64,000 nt of DNA, from contig NZ_JACIEA010000001.1 of assembly GCF_014196595.1 (NCBI RefSeq), forward strand, positions 1,420,546-1,484,545, written 5' to 3'. Shown in pieces: positions 5,915 to 14,471 of the stretch. Numbering within the stretch: position 1 is the stretch's first letter; every line of letters begins with the position of its first letter. The notes under the pieces are model-generated. The model had not been told where the DNA came from. It searched no databases and worked only from the letters and a program-made list of their open reading frames with translations. The position numbers and the translations under genes are program-made. This stretch comes from Sphingorhabdus rigui. GTDB taxonomy: Bacteria; Pseudomonadota; Alphaproteobacteria; Sphingomonadales; Sphingomonadaceae.

Positions 5915-7132
5915 CTAAGCCAGTCTCTCGAACGTTAGCCCCGCATGCGCCTCAAGCCGCTTGATTAGCTTATCCCCTAAAATCGTTGCTGGCGTCCAGA
6001 AGCCGCCCGGAACATCGTCAGGCACGTCTTTGGCAAGGCAGGCGGCGGCCTGAGACAGCATCTTTGCCGTTGATCCATAGCCCGGATCTCTGTCTCCCGT
6101 AACGCGGCAACGGATCGTTTCTCCCTTGGCCGTTGACCCGAGGAAAACAATGTCAAAATTCCCCTCAAGCTGCGCTTTTTCGCTTGGCCCCTCACCCGGC
6201 TTGGGCAAGACCATAGTTTCCAGCAGCCAGCGGATTGGGGGCACGGCCAGACCGATCATAAGGGCATTGGCACCCCAATGCGCCGCGCGCGCCTTTTGCT
6301 TGCCGGAACCGCCCTGGCCCGTCACCACGGCTTCCTCATACTTGAATTCAATGCCATAGCTGTTGTTGCTCAGGGCGTTTGACCGGTACACAACCCGAGT
6401 GTTGATACCCGCCATAATAAAAGGCGCGATCCAAGCGCCATAGACATTGTCATATGCGATCTTCACATCGGGCTGCGCGATAGTGAACCCATGATTTTGT
6501 GGGCAGAGGCTATAAGGGTCTTTAAGTTCGCGCCGCAGATCGGCGTCGCTGACCGCTTCCTTGACCATGTTAATCATGCTTGCGATGGTGCCGCCGGACG
6601 CGCCGCCCTTCATGCTGACAACCCGCATGTTTATCCGGTCACAACTATGCCCGAATTGTTCCAATGCGCCGCGTTGCAGGAAATGGACGCCCAGATCGGA
6701 CGGGATGCTGTCAAAGCCACAACAATGCACAATCCGCGCACCGCTTTTGATTGCGTCGGCTTCATGCCGCAATTGCATTTTGCGGATCCACTGCGGCTCG
6801 CCTGTTAGATCGCAATAATGGGTCCCCGTGGTGGCGCAGACCTGAACGAGCAAGTCACCATACAGCGCATAGGGGCCGACCGTCGACATAACGACAGTGG
6901 TCTGCGCACACATTTGCTTCAGCGCATCTTCATCGGCAGCGTCAGCAACGATAATCTCTATGCCCGGCAGTCCAACGGTATCGCGGACCTGCTTAAGCTT
7001 GCTGAGCGAACGCCCTGCGATAGCCCATTTTACCGATCCATCGGCGAACTGCTCTTGCATGTAGCGTGTGATGATCTGGCCCACAAAGCTGGTGGCTCCA
7101 TAGACGATGATATCAAATTTTTTATCAGCCAT
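5915..7132 (-). CDS. Saccharopine dehydrogenase-family NAD(P)-binding oxidoreductase (trans-acting enoyl reductase-like)
   Basis: A 405-aa protein with an N-terminal Rossmann nucleotide-binding motif (YGATSFVGQIIT, ~residues 12-23), an IAGRS strand and the CDLTGE segment typical of the saccharopine dehydrogenase C-terminal-like group. Members annotated in mycobacteria act as trans-acting enoyl reductases on lipid chains; others are uncharacterised. Start ATG 7132 (MADKKFD) is preferred over the longer frame because of a GGGGGA about 6 nt upstream. It is the last gene of the leftward acyl-CoA cluster, but the gap of ~90 bp to the preceding gene means co-transcription is only likely. A role in reducing an acyl or lipid substrate is inference. 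Confidence 0.75.
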   Translation of the reverse strand: MADKKFDIIVYGATSFVGQIITRYMQEQFADGSVKWAIAGRSLSKLKQVRDTVGLPGIEIIVADAADEDALKQMCAQTTVVMSTVGPYALYGDLLVQVCATTGTHYCDLTGEPQWIRKMQLRHEADAIKSGARIVHCCGFDSIPSDLGVHFLQRGALEQFGHSCDRINMRVVSMKGGASGGTIASMINMVKEAVSDADLRRELKDPYSLCPQNHGFTIAQPDVKIAYDNVYGAWIAPFIMAGINTRVVYRSNALSNNSYGIEFKYEEAVVTGQGGSGKQKARAAHWGANALMIGLAVPPIRWLLETMVLPKPGEGPSEKAQLEGNFDIVFLGSTAKGETIRCRVTGDRDPGYGSTAKMLSQAAACLAKDVPDDVPGGFWTPATILGDKLIKRLEAHAGLTFERLA

Positions 7133-7219
7133 TGTTATTCCCCCGCGCAAAGCAACTTTGCATGTTTACCCGTGTTCTATGATGTTAGCTGACGGCGTCG
7201 CACATGAATGAAGCATCGG

Positions 7220-8386
7220 TCATTCACGCGTTCCAAGCAAATCGCGGGCGACCACCCAATTGTGGATCTCGCTCGGTCCATCATAAATGCGCATCGTGCG
7301 TAGCTTGTTTGAAAGCAGATATAGCGGCATTTCGCGTGTCATGCCCATGCCACCGAACATCTGCATCGCATGGTCAACGATGTCATATGCGGCTTCGGTG
7401 CAATAGGATTTGATCATCGAAATTTCCTGCCGCGTGTCGCGCCCTTCATCGATTTTCCACGCGCAGTCATAGGTCATCAAACGCATGGCATGAATGCGTG
7501 TGGCGGCATCGGCTATCCAATTTTGAACCGTCTGACGCGAAGACAAAGGCTTGCCAAATGTGACGCGTTGTGGCGCATATTCAACCATCATGTCCAACGC
7601 GCGCTGCGCCATGCCGATCGACCAGGACGCCATTTCAATACGCCGCGTGCCAAGCCGCACCTGCATGGGCAGAAACCCCTGCCCGCGCGTCCCGAGCAAT
7701 TTCCAGCCCGGAACACGGCAATCGTCCAGCGCGATTTCATAGGTCGCGGTGCCGTCAATCATTGGGATTTTACGTAACACGTTGAACCCGGGCGTATCGC
7801 GGTCCACCAAAAATGCAGACATGCCATTGCGTCCATTGGCATTCTTGTCGGTTACGGCCATCAAGATCGTGAAATCGGCTTCATCCGCTTTGGTAATCCA
7901 GATTTTGCGGCCGTTAATGATCCAGTCGTCGCCATCTTGGACGGCGGTGGTTTTCATCAATTGCGGATCAGCACCAGCGCCAGGCTCCGAAATGCCAATG
8001 GCAGAAATCGTTTCTCCCCGCACATAAGGCGCAAGATAATGCTCGCGCTGCTTTTCGTCCGCAGCCGCCATCATCATGCGCAAATTCGGAGAGTCTGGCG
8101 GCAGTGTATATGGCGTTGCGGTACGACCCAATTCCTCACCGACCCCAACCATCGCCACCATCGGCAAATTCATGCCGCCGACTTCTTCAGGCGCATCGAG
8201 CCCCCACAGACCAAGGTCTTTCGAGACCGCGTCAACCTTGGCCTGTTCATCCTTGGTCAGATAGCTGCCCTTGCCTGCAGTATCGCGTGCCAGAACCTCA
8301 CTTTCGAGCGGCACCAATTGGGTGTCCACAAATTTGCGGACCAGATCCTTTAACATCCGATGTTCTTCGGCGAGTTCAAAATTCAT
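7220..8386 (-). CDS. Acyl-CoA dehydrogenase family protein (FadE-like)
   Basis: A 388-aa flavoprotein with the full ACAD fold: an N-terminal helical domain, the FAD/substrate segment ISAIGISEPGAGAD (~130-143), WIINGRKIWIT (~155-165), and the C-terminal helical domain with QMFGGMGMTREMPL and RIYDGPSEIH. The catalytic base position in the C-terminal motif reads YDGPSE rather than YEGT; Asp at this spot occurs in ACAD subfamilies acting on branched or unusual acyl-CoAs. It oxidises an acyl-CoA to the 2-enoyl form, passing electrons to ETF. The ATG at 8386 follows the upstream dehydrogenase gene by 66 bp. The chain specificity cannot be read from sequence. Confidence 0.87.
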   Translation of the reverse strand: MNFELAEEHRMLKDLVRKFVDTQLVPLESEVLARDTAGKGSYLTKDEQAKVDAVSKDLGLWGLDAPEEVGGMNLPMVAMVGVGEELGRTATPYTLPPDSPNLRMMMAAADEKQREHYLAPYVRGETISAIGISEPGAGADPQLMKTTAVQDGDDWIINGRKIWITKADEADFTILMAVTDKNANGRNGMSAFLVDRDTPGFNVLRKIPMIDGTATYEIALDDCRVPGWKLLGTRGQGFLPMQVRLGTRRIEMASWSIGMAQRALDMMVEYAPQRVTFGKPLSSRQTVQNWIADAATRIHAMRLMTYDCAWKIDEGRDTRQEISMIKSYCTEAAYDIVDHAMQMFGGMGMTREMPLYLLSNKLRTMRIYDGPSEIHNWVVARDLLGTRE

Positions 8387-8452
8387 CCAATGGGCCTTTA
8401 TTGACTGATGTGGCGGCTGTGTTGTCGATTTTCATGTCCGAAATCATGTCAA

Positions 8453-9610
8453 TCAATAGCTGCGGGGAAGGCCGAGAACATGCTCGGCAAGATAGCTTAG
8501 GATCAGGTTGGTGCTGATCGGGGCCACGGTGTACAGCCGTGCTTCGCGGAACTTGCGTTCGACATCATATTCTTCGGCAAAGCCAAAGCCACCGTGCGTT
8601 TGGACGCACATGTCCGCGGCGGCCCAGCTGGCTTCCGATGCAAGGAGCTTCGCCATATTCGCCTCTGCCCCCGGGTTACCTCCGGTATCAAATACCCGCG
8701 CTGCATGATGCACCATCAGTTCCGCTGCGCACATTTGGGCGTAGCAACGCGCGATCGGGAACTGCACGCCTTGGTTCTGGCCAATGGCGCGACCAAAGAC
8801 GTTGCGTTCGCTGGCATAATCGCTGGCTTTTTTAATGAACCATTTGGCGTCGCCAATGCACTCTGCGGCAATAAGGATACGCTCGGCATTCATGCCTGAC
8901 AGGATGTAGCGGAAACCTTTGCCTTCTTCGCCAACCAAGGCCGAGGCGGGGATACGCATATCGTCAAAGAATATCTCGGTCGTTGAATGGTTCATCATCG
9001 TGCGAATGGGTTTAATGGTCATGCCGTTTCCGACCACCTTGCGCATATCGATGAGGAAAACTGAGAGCCCCTCCGTCTTGCTGGTGACACTTTCACGCGG
9101 TGTCGTGCGTGCCAGCAACAGCATCAGGTCGGAATATTCCGCGCGGCTCGTCCATAATTTTTGGCCATTGATGACATATTCGTTACCGTCCCGCACAGCC
9201 ACCGTCCGCAAGGAAAGCGTGTCGGTACCGCTGGTCGGTTCGGACACACCAAAAGCCTGCAGCCGCAGCTCGCCTGTCGCGATACGCGGCAGATATTCCT
9301 GCTTCTGTTCTTCGCTGCCATATTTCAACAACGTGTTCATGATGTACATCTGTGCATGGGCCGAAGCGCCGTTGCAGCCTGACGCCTGAATTTCCTCCAT
9401 GATAATGGCCGCGTCAGAGAGTGCGAGTCCCGACCCACCATAAACTTCCGGTATCAACGCCGCGAGGAACCCGGCCTTGGTCAGCGCATCGACAAATTCG
9501 CCCGGATAGGCACGGGTGCTGTCTTTTTCCCGCCAATATGCACCCGGAAAATCGGCGCATAATGCCTGAACCGCACGGCGGATTTCGGCGATATTTTCAC
9601 TCTCACTCAT
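8453..9610 (-). CDS. Acyl-CoA dehydrogenase family protein
   Basis: A 385-aa ACAD with FGVSEPTSGTD, YVINGQKLWTS, and the C-terminal QTHGGFGFAEEYDVER segment. The usual YEGT/IYEG catalytic motif is replaced: after EEYDVERKFREARLYTV the sequence goes on to APISTNLILSYLAEHVLGLP, as in the ACAD group often annotated beside MaoC hydratases and CaiB-type CoA-transferases. ATG 9610 (MSESEN) is chosen because it starts one base after the stop of the MaoC gene, indicating translational coupling. It probably works on the same CoA ester pathway as its neighbours; a substrate cannot be assigned. Confidence 0.87.
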   Translation of the reverse strand: MSESENIAEIRRAVQALCADFPGAYWREKDSTRAYPGEFVDALTKAGFLAALIPEVYGGSGLALSDAAIIMEEIQASGCNGASAHAQMYIMNTLLKYGSEEQKQEYLPRIATGELRLQAFGVSEPTSGTDTLSLRTVAVRDGNEYVINGQKLWTSRAEYSDLMLLLARTTPRESVTSKTEGLSVFLIDMRKVVGNGMTIKPIRTMMNHSTTEIFFDDMRIPASALVGEEGKGFRYILSGMNAERILIAAECIGDAKWFIKKASDYASERNVFGRAIGQNQGVQFPIARCYAQMCAAELMVHHAARVFDTGGNPGAEANMAKLLASEASWAAADMCVQTHGGFGFAEEYDVERKFREARLYTVAPISTNLILSYLAEHVLGLPRSY

Positions 9611-9611
9611 G

Positions 9612-10469
9612 TCAAATATGTCCTTGCGCCGAAGCTGCCATGATCTGTCGTCCGTCGCCTGCAAAGGCGGCCAGTTCAATCTCGTTGCCTGATCCCCGCA
9701 TCACCAGATGCAAGGCCTCTCCACAGATTGCTGGAGATAGACCCCGGAATGCGAAACTGGCCAATGCGTTGTCCCCCAACGCCCGGCGGGCGAGGTCCAG
9801 CAGCAAACTCGCGGTCAACGGACCATGGACCACCAACCCGCGATAGCGTTCTTCATCGCGCGCATATGGCAAGTCATAGTGGATCCGGTGGCTGTTGAAC
9901 GTGAGCGCGGAATAGCGAAAAAGCAACGGCTCGCTTGGGACAACAACGCGCTGAGCGTCCCAACCATTGGCATCAAAGCTGCGCGCGCTTTCCACGGGTG
10001 GTGATAGCGGCGTTTCTAACCCCGCGGCCGCGCGATACACGATGCTTTGAACCTCGCGCACGGCCAGTCCGTTTTCACTGGACGTTTCATGCGCGACATC
10101 GACAAATACCAATTGCCCGGAATTGCCGGACTTTTCGGATATCGACAATATGCGCGACGTCCGCGTGACGACCGCACCAACATGCAATGGCTGCAGAAAC
10201 GCGACTTTGCTTGAGGCCCACATACGGCGCGGCAGCGGCACGGGGGGTAGGAAGCTTGCTAAGCCATCATCGCGCAAGGGATGCCCATCAGGCCCCAGCT
10301 TTGCGGTTGGTGCGTCCGGCAGACATAGGCACCAGTGCAAACCCTGCGGCACATTGCCATCGCTCGGCGCATCCCGGTCAAAGGTTGCAAGCCAGCGCGA
10401 AACCAGTCCCGCATCCACCCTGTCTGTCCGCACCTCCTCGCGACCAATCCAAGCATCCCATGCCCCCAT
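9612..10469 (-). CDS. MaoC-like (HTD2-type) acyl-CoA hydratase, mesaconyl/itaconyl-CoA hydratase-like
   Basis: A 285-aa double hot-dog protein: a degenerate N-terminal FAS1-like dehydratase half (residues ~1-140) and a C-terminal MaoC half with the hydratase signature FNSHRIHYDLPYA followed by GLVVHGPL, which holds the active-site Asp and His. Enzymes of this size and layout hydrate mesaconyl-C4-CoA or itaconyl-CoA to citramalyl-CoA, or act as 3-hydroxyacyl thioester dehydratases. Its start overlaps the stop of the long acyl-CoA dehydrogenase gene by one base. With a class III CoA-transferase two genes upstream, a branched C5-dicarboxyl-CoA role is plausible but unproven. Confidence 0.8.
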   Translation of the reverse strand: MGAWDAWIGREEVRTDRVDAGLVSRWLATFDRDAPSDGNVPQGLHWCLCLPDAPTAKLGPDGHPLRDDGLASFLPPVPLPRRMWASSKVAFLQPLHVGAVVTRTSRILSISEKSGNSGQLVFVDVAHETSSENGLAVREVQSIVYRAAAGLETPLSPPVESARSFDANGWDAQRVVVPSEPLLFRYSALTFNSHRIHYDLPYARDEERYRGLVVHGPLTASLLLDLARRALGDNALASFAFRGLSPAICGEALHLVMRGSGNEIELAAFAGDGRQIMAASAQGHI

Positions 10470-12058
10470 TAGTTTACGCCTCCCATCAGGCCTTTGGCGA
10501 TCACCTGCGCCTGAATTTCTGCGGCACCTTCAAAGATATTCAATATCCGCGCATCACATAAAATGCGGCTGATTTCATATTCCAACGCATAGCCGTTGCC
10601 GCCATGAATTTGTAAGCTCGCGTCGGCATTGCTCCACGCCGCGCGGGCCGCCAGCAACTTCGCCATGCCCGCCTCAATATCGCAGCGTTTGGCCGAATCC
10701 TTGGCGCGGGCAGCAGCATAGGTCAGTTCACGGGTCATCACGAAATCGGCCACGCTCATGGCCAATTTATCCGCAACGCGGGGAAAGTGTATGATCGCCT
10801 TGCCAAACTGTTTGCGGTTGACGGCATAGTCGAGACCCAGCTCCAACGCGCGTTTGGCAACACCCACGGCGCGCGCTGCGGTCTGGATACGTGCGCCTTC
10901 AAAGGTACGCATCAACTGCTTAAAGCCCTGCCCCTCTTCGCCGCCCAACAAAGCGTCATCAGGGGCAAGCATGCCATCAAATTGCAAGGCATATTCGCGC
11001 ATGCCGCGATAGCCCAGCACTTCAATCTCACTGCCGGACATGCCCGTCGCCGGAAACGGGTCGCTATCCGTTCCGCGCGGCTTGGGGACGAGCAACATCG
11101 ACAGCCCCGCATAGCCTTTCGCGTCGGGCAAAGTGCGCACCAGCATCGTCATCAGATCGGAACGGCTGCCATGCGTAATCCATGTTTTGGCTCCATTGAT
11201 CGTCCATCCATCAGCGGTCCGTTGCGCGCGGGTTTGCAGCGCGCCGAGATCAGACCCTGTGTCGGGTTCGGTAAACACGGCCGTCGGCAAGGCTTCTCCG
11301 CTCGCGATTTTCGGCAGCCAATGCGCCTTTTGCGCCTCTGTGCCGCCCATGGAAATCAATTCACCGGCGATTTCAGACCGTGTGCTCAGCGACCCCGCGC
11401 CGATCCAGCCGCGCGACAGCTCTTCGGTTATCACACACATGACCAGCTTGGACAAACCAAGGCCGCCATATTCGGCAGGAATACACACGCCGAACGTGCC
11501 AAGCGCGGCCATTGCCGAAATCGTGTCATCGGGGATCAAATCATTGGCCAAATGCCATTGATGCGCGTGCGGCAAAATCTCGCTGTTGGTAAAGCGGCGA
11601 TATTGATCGCGAATGGCGTCAAGCTCTGCGTCGTGAAGGCTTTCGCTCGGCATCGCACCTGACGCCAGCGCCTGCGCCACATCGGCGCGGACCGCGGCAT
11701 GATCTGCACCCAATAGATCTTCGCAACGTGCGGCCAACAGTGCCGCCTGTTGCGACATGCCAAGATCAACGGGACGGAATATTTCATTCTGTCCCATCGG
11801 TAATCCGCCGGTCAATTGCCCAAGCGTTTCGGCAAAAATCAGCGTCGCAATGTTTCGATCAAGGTCGGTTCCGCCATCATGCAGGCGAAGCCAATCCGCC
11901 ACTGCCGCAAGCGCAGCCACGCTTGTCCCAATCCACGAAAAGCCGTGGGCCGCTCGTTGGTCGGCGTCCATCGACCGCTCTTTTACCCGGTCGGCAAGCG
12001 CCGCCTTCGCCGCATCGCGGTAGCCCTCAGCAGCTTCGAGAGCGGCCGCAAAACTCAT
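10469..12058 (-). CDS. Long acyl-CoA dehydrogenase with ~165-aa N-terminal extension (methylsuccinyl-CoA dehydrogenase-like)
   Basis: A 529-aa protein. Residues ~1-150 are a helical extension rich in Ala/Asp/Leu not found in ordinary ACADs; a full ACAD module follows from ~150, with TAVFTEPDTGSDL, WTINGAKTWITHGSRSD, the FAD-domain loop QIHGGNGYALEYEI and the catalytic-Glu motif NIFEGAAEIQ. Methylsuccinyl-CoA dehydrogenase of the ethylmalonyl-CoA pathway is about this long and has a comparable extension; other large ACADs also exist. ATG 12058 overlaps the thiolase stop by 4 bp, so the genes form one transcription unit. Flavin dehydrogenation of an acyl-CoA is secure; the substrate is inference. 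Confidence 0.82.
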   Translation of the reverse strand: MSFAAALEAAEGYRDAAKAALADRVKERSMDADQRAAHGFSWIGTSVAALAAVADWLRLHDGGTDLDRNIATLIFAETLGQLTGGLPMGQNEIFRPVDLGMSQQAALLAARCEDLLGADHAAVRADVAQALASGAMPSESLHDAELDAIRDQYRRFTNSEILPHAHQWHLANDLIPDDTISAMAALGTFGVCIPAEYGGLGLSKLVMCVITEELSRGWIGAGSLSTRSEIAGELISMGGTEAQKAHWLPKIASGEALPTAVFTEPDTGSDLGALQTRAQRTADGWTINGAKTWITHGSRSDLMTMLVRTLPDAKGYAGLSMLLVPKPRGTDSDPFPATGMSGSEIEVLGYRGMREYALQFDGMLAPDDALLGGEEGQGFKQLMRTFEGARIQTAARAVGVAKRALELGLDYAVNRKQFGKAIIHFPRVADKLAMSVADFVMTRELTYAAARAKDSAKRCDIEAGMAKLLAARAAWSNADASLQIHGGNGYALEYEISRILCDARILNIFEGAAEIQAQVIAKGLMGGVN

Positions 12059-13269
12059 GCGCGCTCAAACACCGCCGCTATGCCCTGACCACCGCCAATG
12101 CACATTGTTTCCAGACCATAACGCACATCACGCCGCTGCATTTCACGCGTCAGGTTCGCCAATATACGGCCACCGGTTGCGCCGATTGGGTGGCCAAGCG
12201 ATATGCCCGATCCATTGACGTTAAGCATGTCATGGCGGCTGTCATCATCCGACCAGCCCCATCCTTTGAGACAGGCGAGAACCTGCGGCGCAAACGCCTC
12301 GTTCAATTCAATCAAACCGATGTCGTCCCAAGAAAGGCCATTGCGCGCAAAGAGCCGCTCTGTCGCGGGAACAGGACCAAAGCCCATGCGTGATGGCTCG
12401 CAACCCGCTGCGGCCCAGCTGTGGAAATAGGCTATGGGTTCCAAACCAAGCTCTTCAAGCTTGTCCTCTGCAACGACAAGGCATGCGGCTGCAGCGTCAT
12501 TTTGTTGGCTGGCATTGCCCGCAGTGACCACGCCGCCTTCGAGCGGGCGTAACGCGGCCATTGTCTCAGGCGTTGCGTCGGCGCGGTAGCCTTCATCATG
12601 ATCAAAGACTATTGCGTCGCCTTTCCGTTGCGCGATGCTGACGGGCACCAATTCATCGTCAAACAGACCATTTGCCCATGCCGCCGCCGCGCGCTGGTGC
12701 GATCGGGCCGCATAGGCGTCACAAGCTTCGCGGCTGATATCATGGTCTTTGGCCAGATTTTCGGCGGTTTCGATCATCCCCGAAATCACGCCAAAGCGTT
12801 CAACGGGCTGGCTCATAACGCGTCCGCGGGTCAACCGGTCATGCAAGGTCAGATTACCCGCCCGAACACCTTTGCGGATGTCGGTGGTGTAATGTTCGAC
12901 GTTGGACATGCTTTCACATCCGCCTGCGACCACCATGTCGCTCACCCCTGTTTGGACCATCATCGCGGCATTCACGATCGCCTGAAGCCCGGAACCGCAA
13001 CGACGGTCGATCTGGTAACCTGGCACTTCAATCGGCAAGCCAGCGGCCAGCCATGACCAATGCCCGATACACGGCGCCTCACCGCTGCCATATCCTTGCG
13101 CGAACACAACATCGTCCACGCGGGACGGGTCAATCTTCGTCCGCTCGACAAGTGCTTTCAATATGATGCCACCCAGCTCGCCCGCGTTTAAGGACGAAAG
13201 CGCACCGCCGAACTTGCCAACGGGTGTGCGGATGGGCGCGACGATTGCGGCACGGCGAAGCTTATTCAT
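12055..13269 (-). CDS. Acetyl-CoA C-acyltransferase (thiolase)
   Basis: A 404-aa thiolase. Active-site residues are visible: Cys91 in DRRCGSGLQAI, the His in ELNEAFAPQ, the His in SGISLGHPIGATGGR, and the proton-donor Cys in ETMCIGGGQG close to the C-terminus. It cleaves 3-ketoacyl-CoA with CoA or condenses two acyl-CoAs. The start overlaps the CoA-transferase stop by 4 bp and its own stop overlaps the long ACAD start by 4 bp, tying it to the cluster. Whether it is degradative or biosynthetic is not evident from sequence. Confidence 0.93.
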   Translation of the reverse strand: MNKLRRAAIVAPIRTPVGKFGGALSSLNAGELGGIILKALVERTKIDPSRVDDVVFAQGYGSGEAPCIGHWSWLAAGLPIEVPGYQIDRRCGSGLQAIVNAAMMVQTGVSDMVVAGGCESMSNVEHYTTDIRKGVRAGNLTLHDRLTRGRVMSQPVERFGVISGMIETAENLAKDHDISREACDAYAARSHQRAAAAWANGLFDDELVPVSIAQRKGDAIVFDHDEGYRADATPETMAALRPLEGGVVTAGNASQQNDAAAACLVVAEDKLEELGLEPIAYFHSWAAAGCEPSRMGFGPVPATERLFARNGLSWDDIGLIELNEAFAPQVLACLKGWGWSDDDSRHDMLNVNGSGISLGHPIGATGGRILANLTREMQRRDVRYGLETMCIGGGQGIAAVFERA

Positions 13270-14468
13270 TTGGCAATTCCTACTATTCCAGAGTCGATGA
13301 GATGGGCGATTTCGCCCGAGGATAGGCCGAGCGAAGCACTCAATATTTCCTCGCTATGCGCCCCATTGCGCGGCGCTGCCTTTGAGTCGCCACGCGGCAA
13401 TTGGGGAATAGTGGCAAAAGCACCGGCAGCGGGATAATTGAAGCCCGACGGGTTTGCGTCAAAGTCGCTAAACATCGGATTATTACCGACCAAGCGTGGA
13501 TCATGTGCAGCATCCAACATCGTTCGATAGGCCGAATGCACAATTCCGGCCTCATCCAGCGTTGCAGCCATCACCGCGTGATCGAGCGAACCAATTGCCC
13601 TTTCAAATAACGGATAAAGCGCATCGCGGTGCTGAAAGCGAAGTCCATCGTCGTTGGCGAAGCTCACTCCGCGCTCCGCCTCTATCGCCTCCACCTGCGC
13701 CTTCAAACCAAGCGCACCAATAAGGTTCGCCCATTGCCGGTGGGTGACAACGACCACCATCGTGCGCACATTGTCTTTGGTCACAAAATCGCGGCCGAAC
13801 AGTCCATAGACCGCGTTGCCGAGCCGAGGACGATTGGCATTATTGTGCAACACTTCTGCTAGACTGCCCAGATTGGCAACGGTGCCAATGGCGACGTCCG
13901 ACAGGGGAATGCGCACCTCACTGCCCTCGCCCGTCTGTTCGCGCCTACGAATGGCAGCCAGCATAGCGAACGCCGCATAAGCGCCGCTGATGACATCCCA
14001 AGCGGGCAACACATGATTGACGGGTTCGGGGCCAGCCCCAGTCATCATGGGATAGCCAACCGCATTATTCACCGTGTAATCCAGCGCAGGCGCCCCGTCC
14101 GCCCAGCCCATGACCCGCACGGTTACAAGATCGGCGCGTCCTTCAGCCAATTTTGCGTGCGACAGAAAACCTTCGGCGGGGAAATTGGTTATGAACTGAC
14201 CGGTGGCCCGCACCAGTTCCTGCAACAACTCGCGCCCCTGCGGGCTGGATAGATCAAGTGCGACCGATTTTTTGGCGCGGTTTAGATTTTCCCAATACAG
14301 CGAGTCATCCGCCTCCGTCACTGGCCAGCGATGGTAATCCGGGCCGCCGCCAATCTGATCGACACGGATCACCTCCGCCCCGAATTGCGCGCAATATAGG
14401 CCAGCTGTCGGCGACGCCACAAAGGACGACGCCTCGATAATCTTTAGACCATCCAGCAAATTATACAT
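13266..14468 (-). CDS. Class III (CaiB/BaiF) CoA-transferase
   Basis: A 400-aa family III CoA-transferase moving CoA between carboxylic acids through an aspartyl-CoA intermediate. The N-terminal LDGLKIIEASSFVASPTAGL and FGAEVIRVDQIGGG are typical, and the catalytic Asp is expected in LPAWDVISGAYAAF (Asp ~158). Related enzymes include L-carnitine CoA-transferase, itaconate CoA-transferase and mesaconyl-CoA C1-C4 transferase; the adjacent MaoC-type hydratase makes the last two attractive. It begins 3 bp after the upstream ACAD stop. Substrate inferred only from neighbours. Confidence 0.88.
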   Translation of the reverse strand: MYNLLDGLKIIEASSFVASPTAGLYCAQFGAEVIRVDQIGGGPDYHRWPVTEADDSLYWENLNRAKKSVALDLSSPQGRELLQELVRATGQFITNFPAEGFLSHAKLAEGRADLVTVRVMGWADGAPALDYTVNNAVGYPMMTGAGPEPVNHVLPAWDVISGAYAAFAMLAAIRRREQTGEGSEVRIPLSDVAIGTVANLGSLAEVLHNNANRPRLGNAVYGLFGRDFVTKDNVRTMVVVVTHRQWANLIGALGLKAQVEAIEAERGVSFANDDGLRFQHRDALYPLFERAIGSLDHAVMAATLDEAGIVHSAYRTMLDAAHDPRLVGNNPMFSDFDANPSGFNYPAAGAFATIPQLPRGDSKAAPRNGAHSEEILSASLGLSSGEIAHLIDSGIVGIAK

Positions 14469-14471
14469 GCA

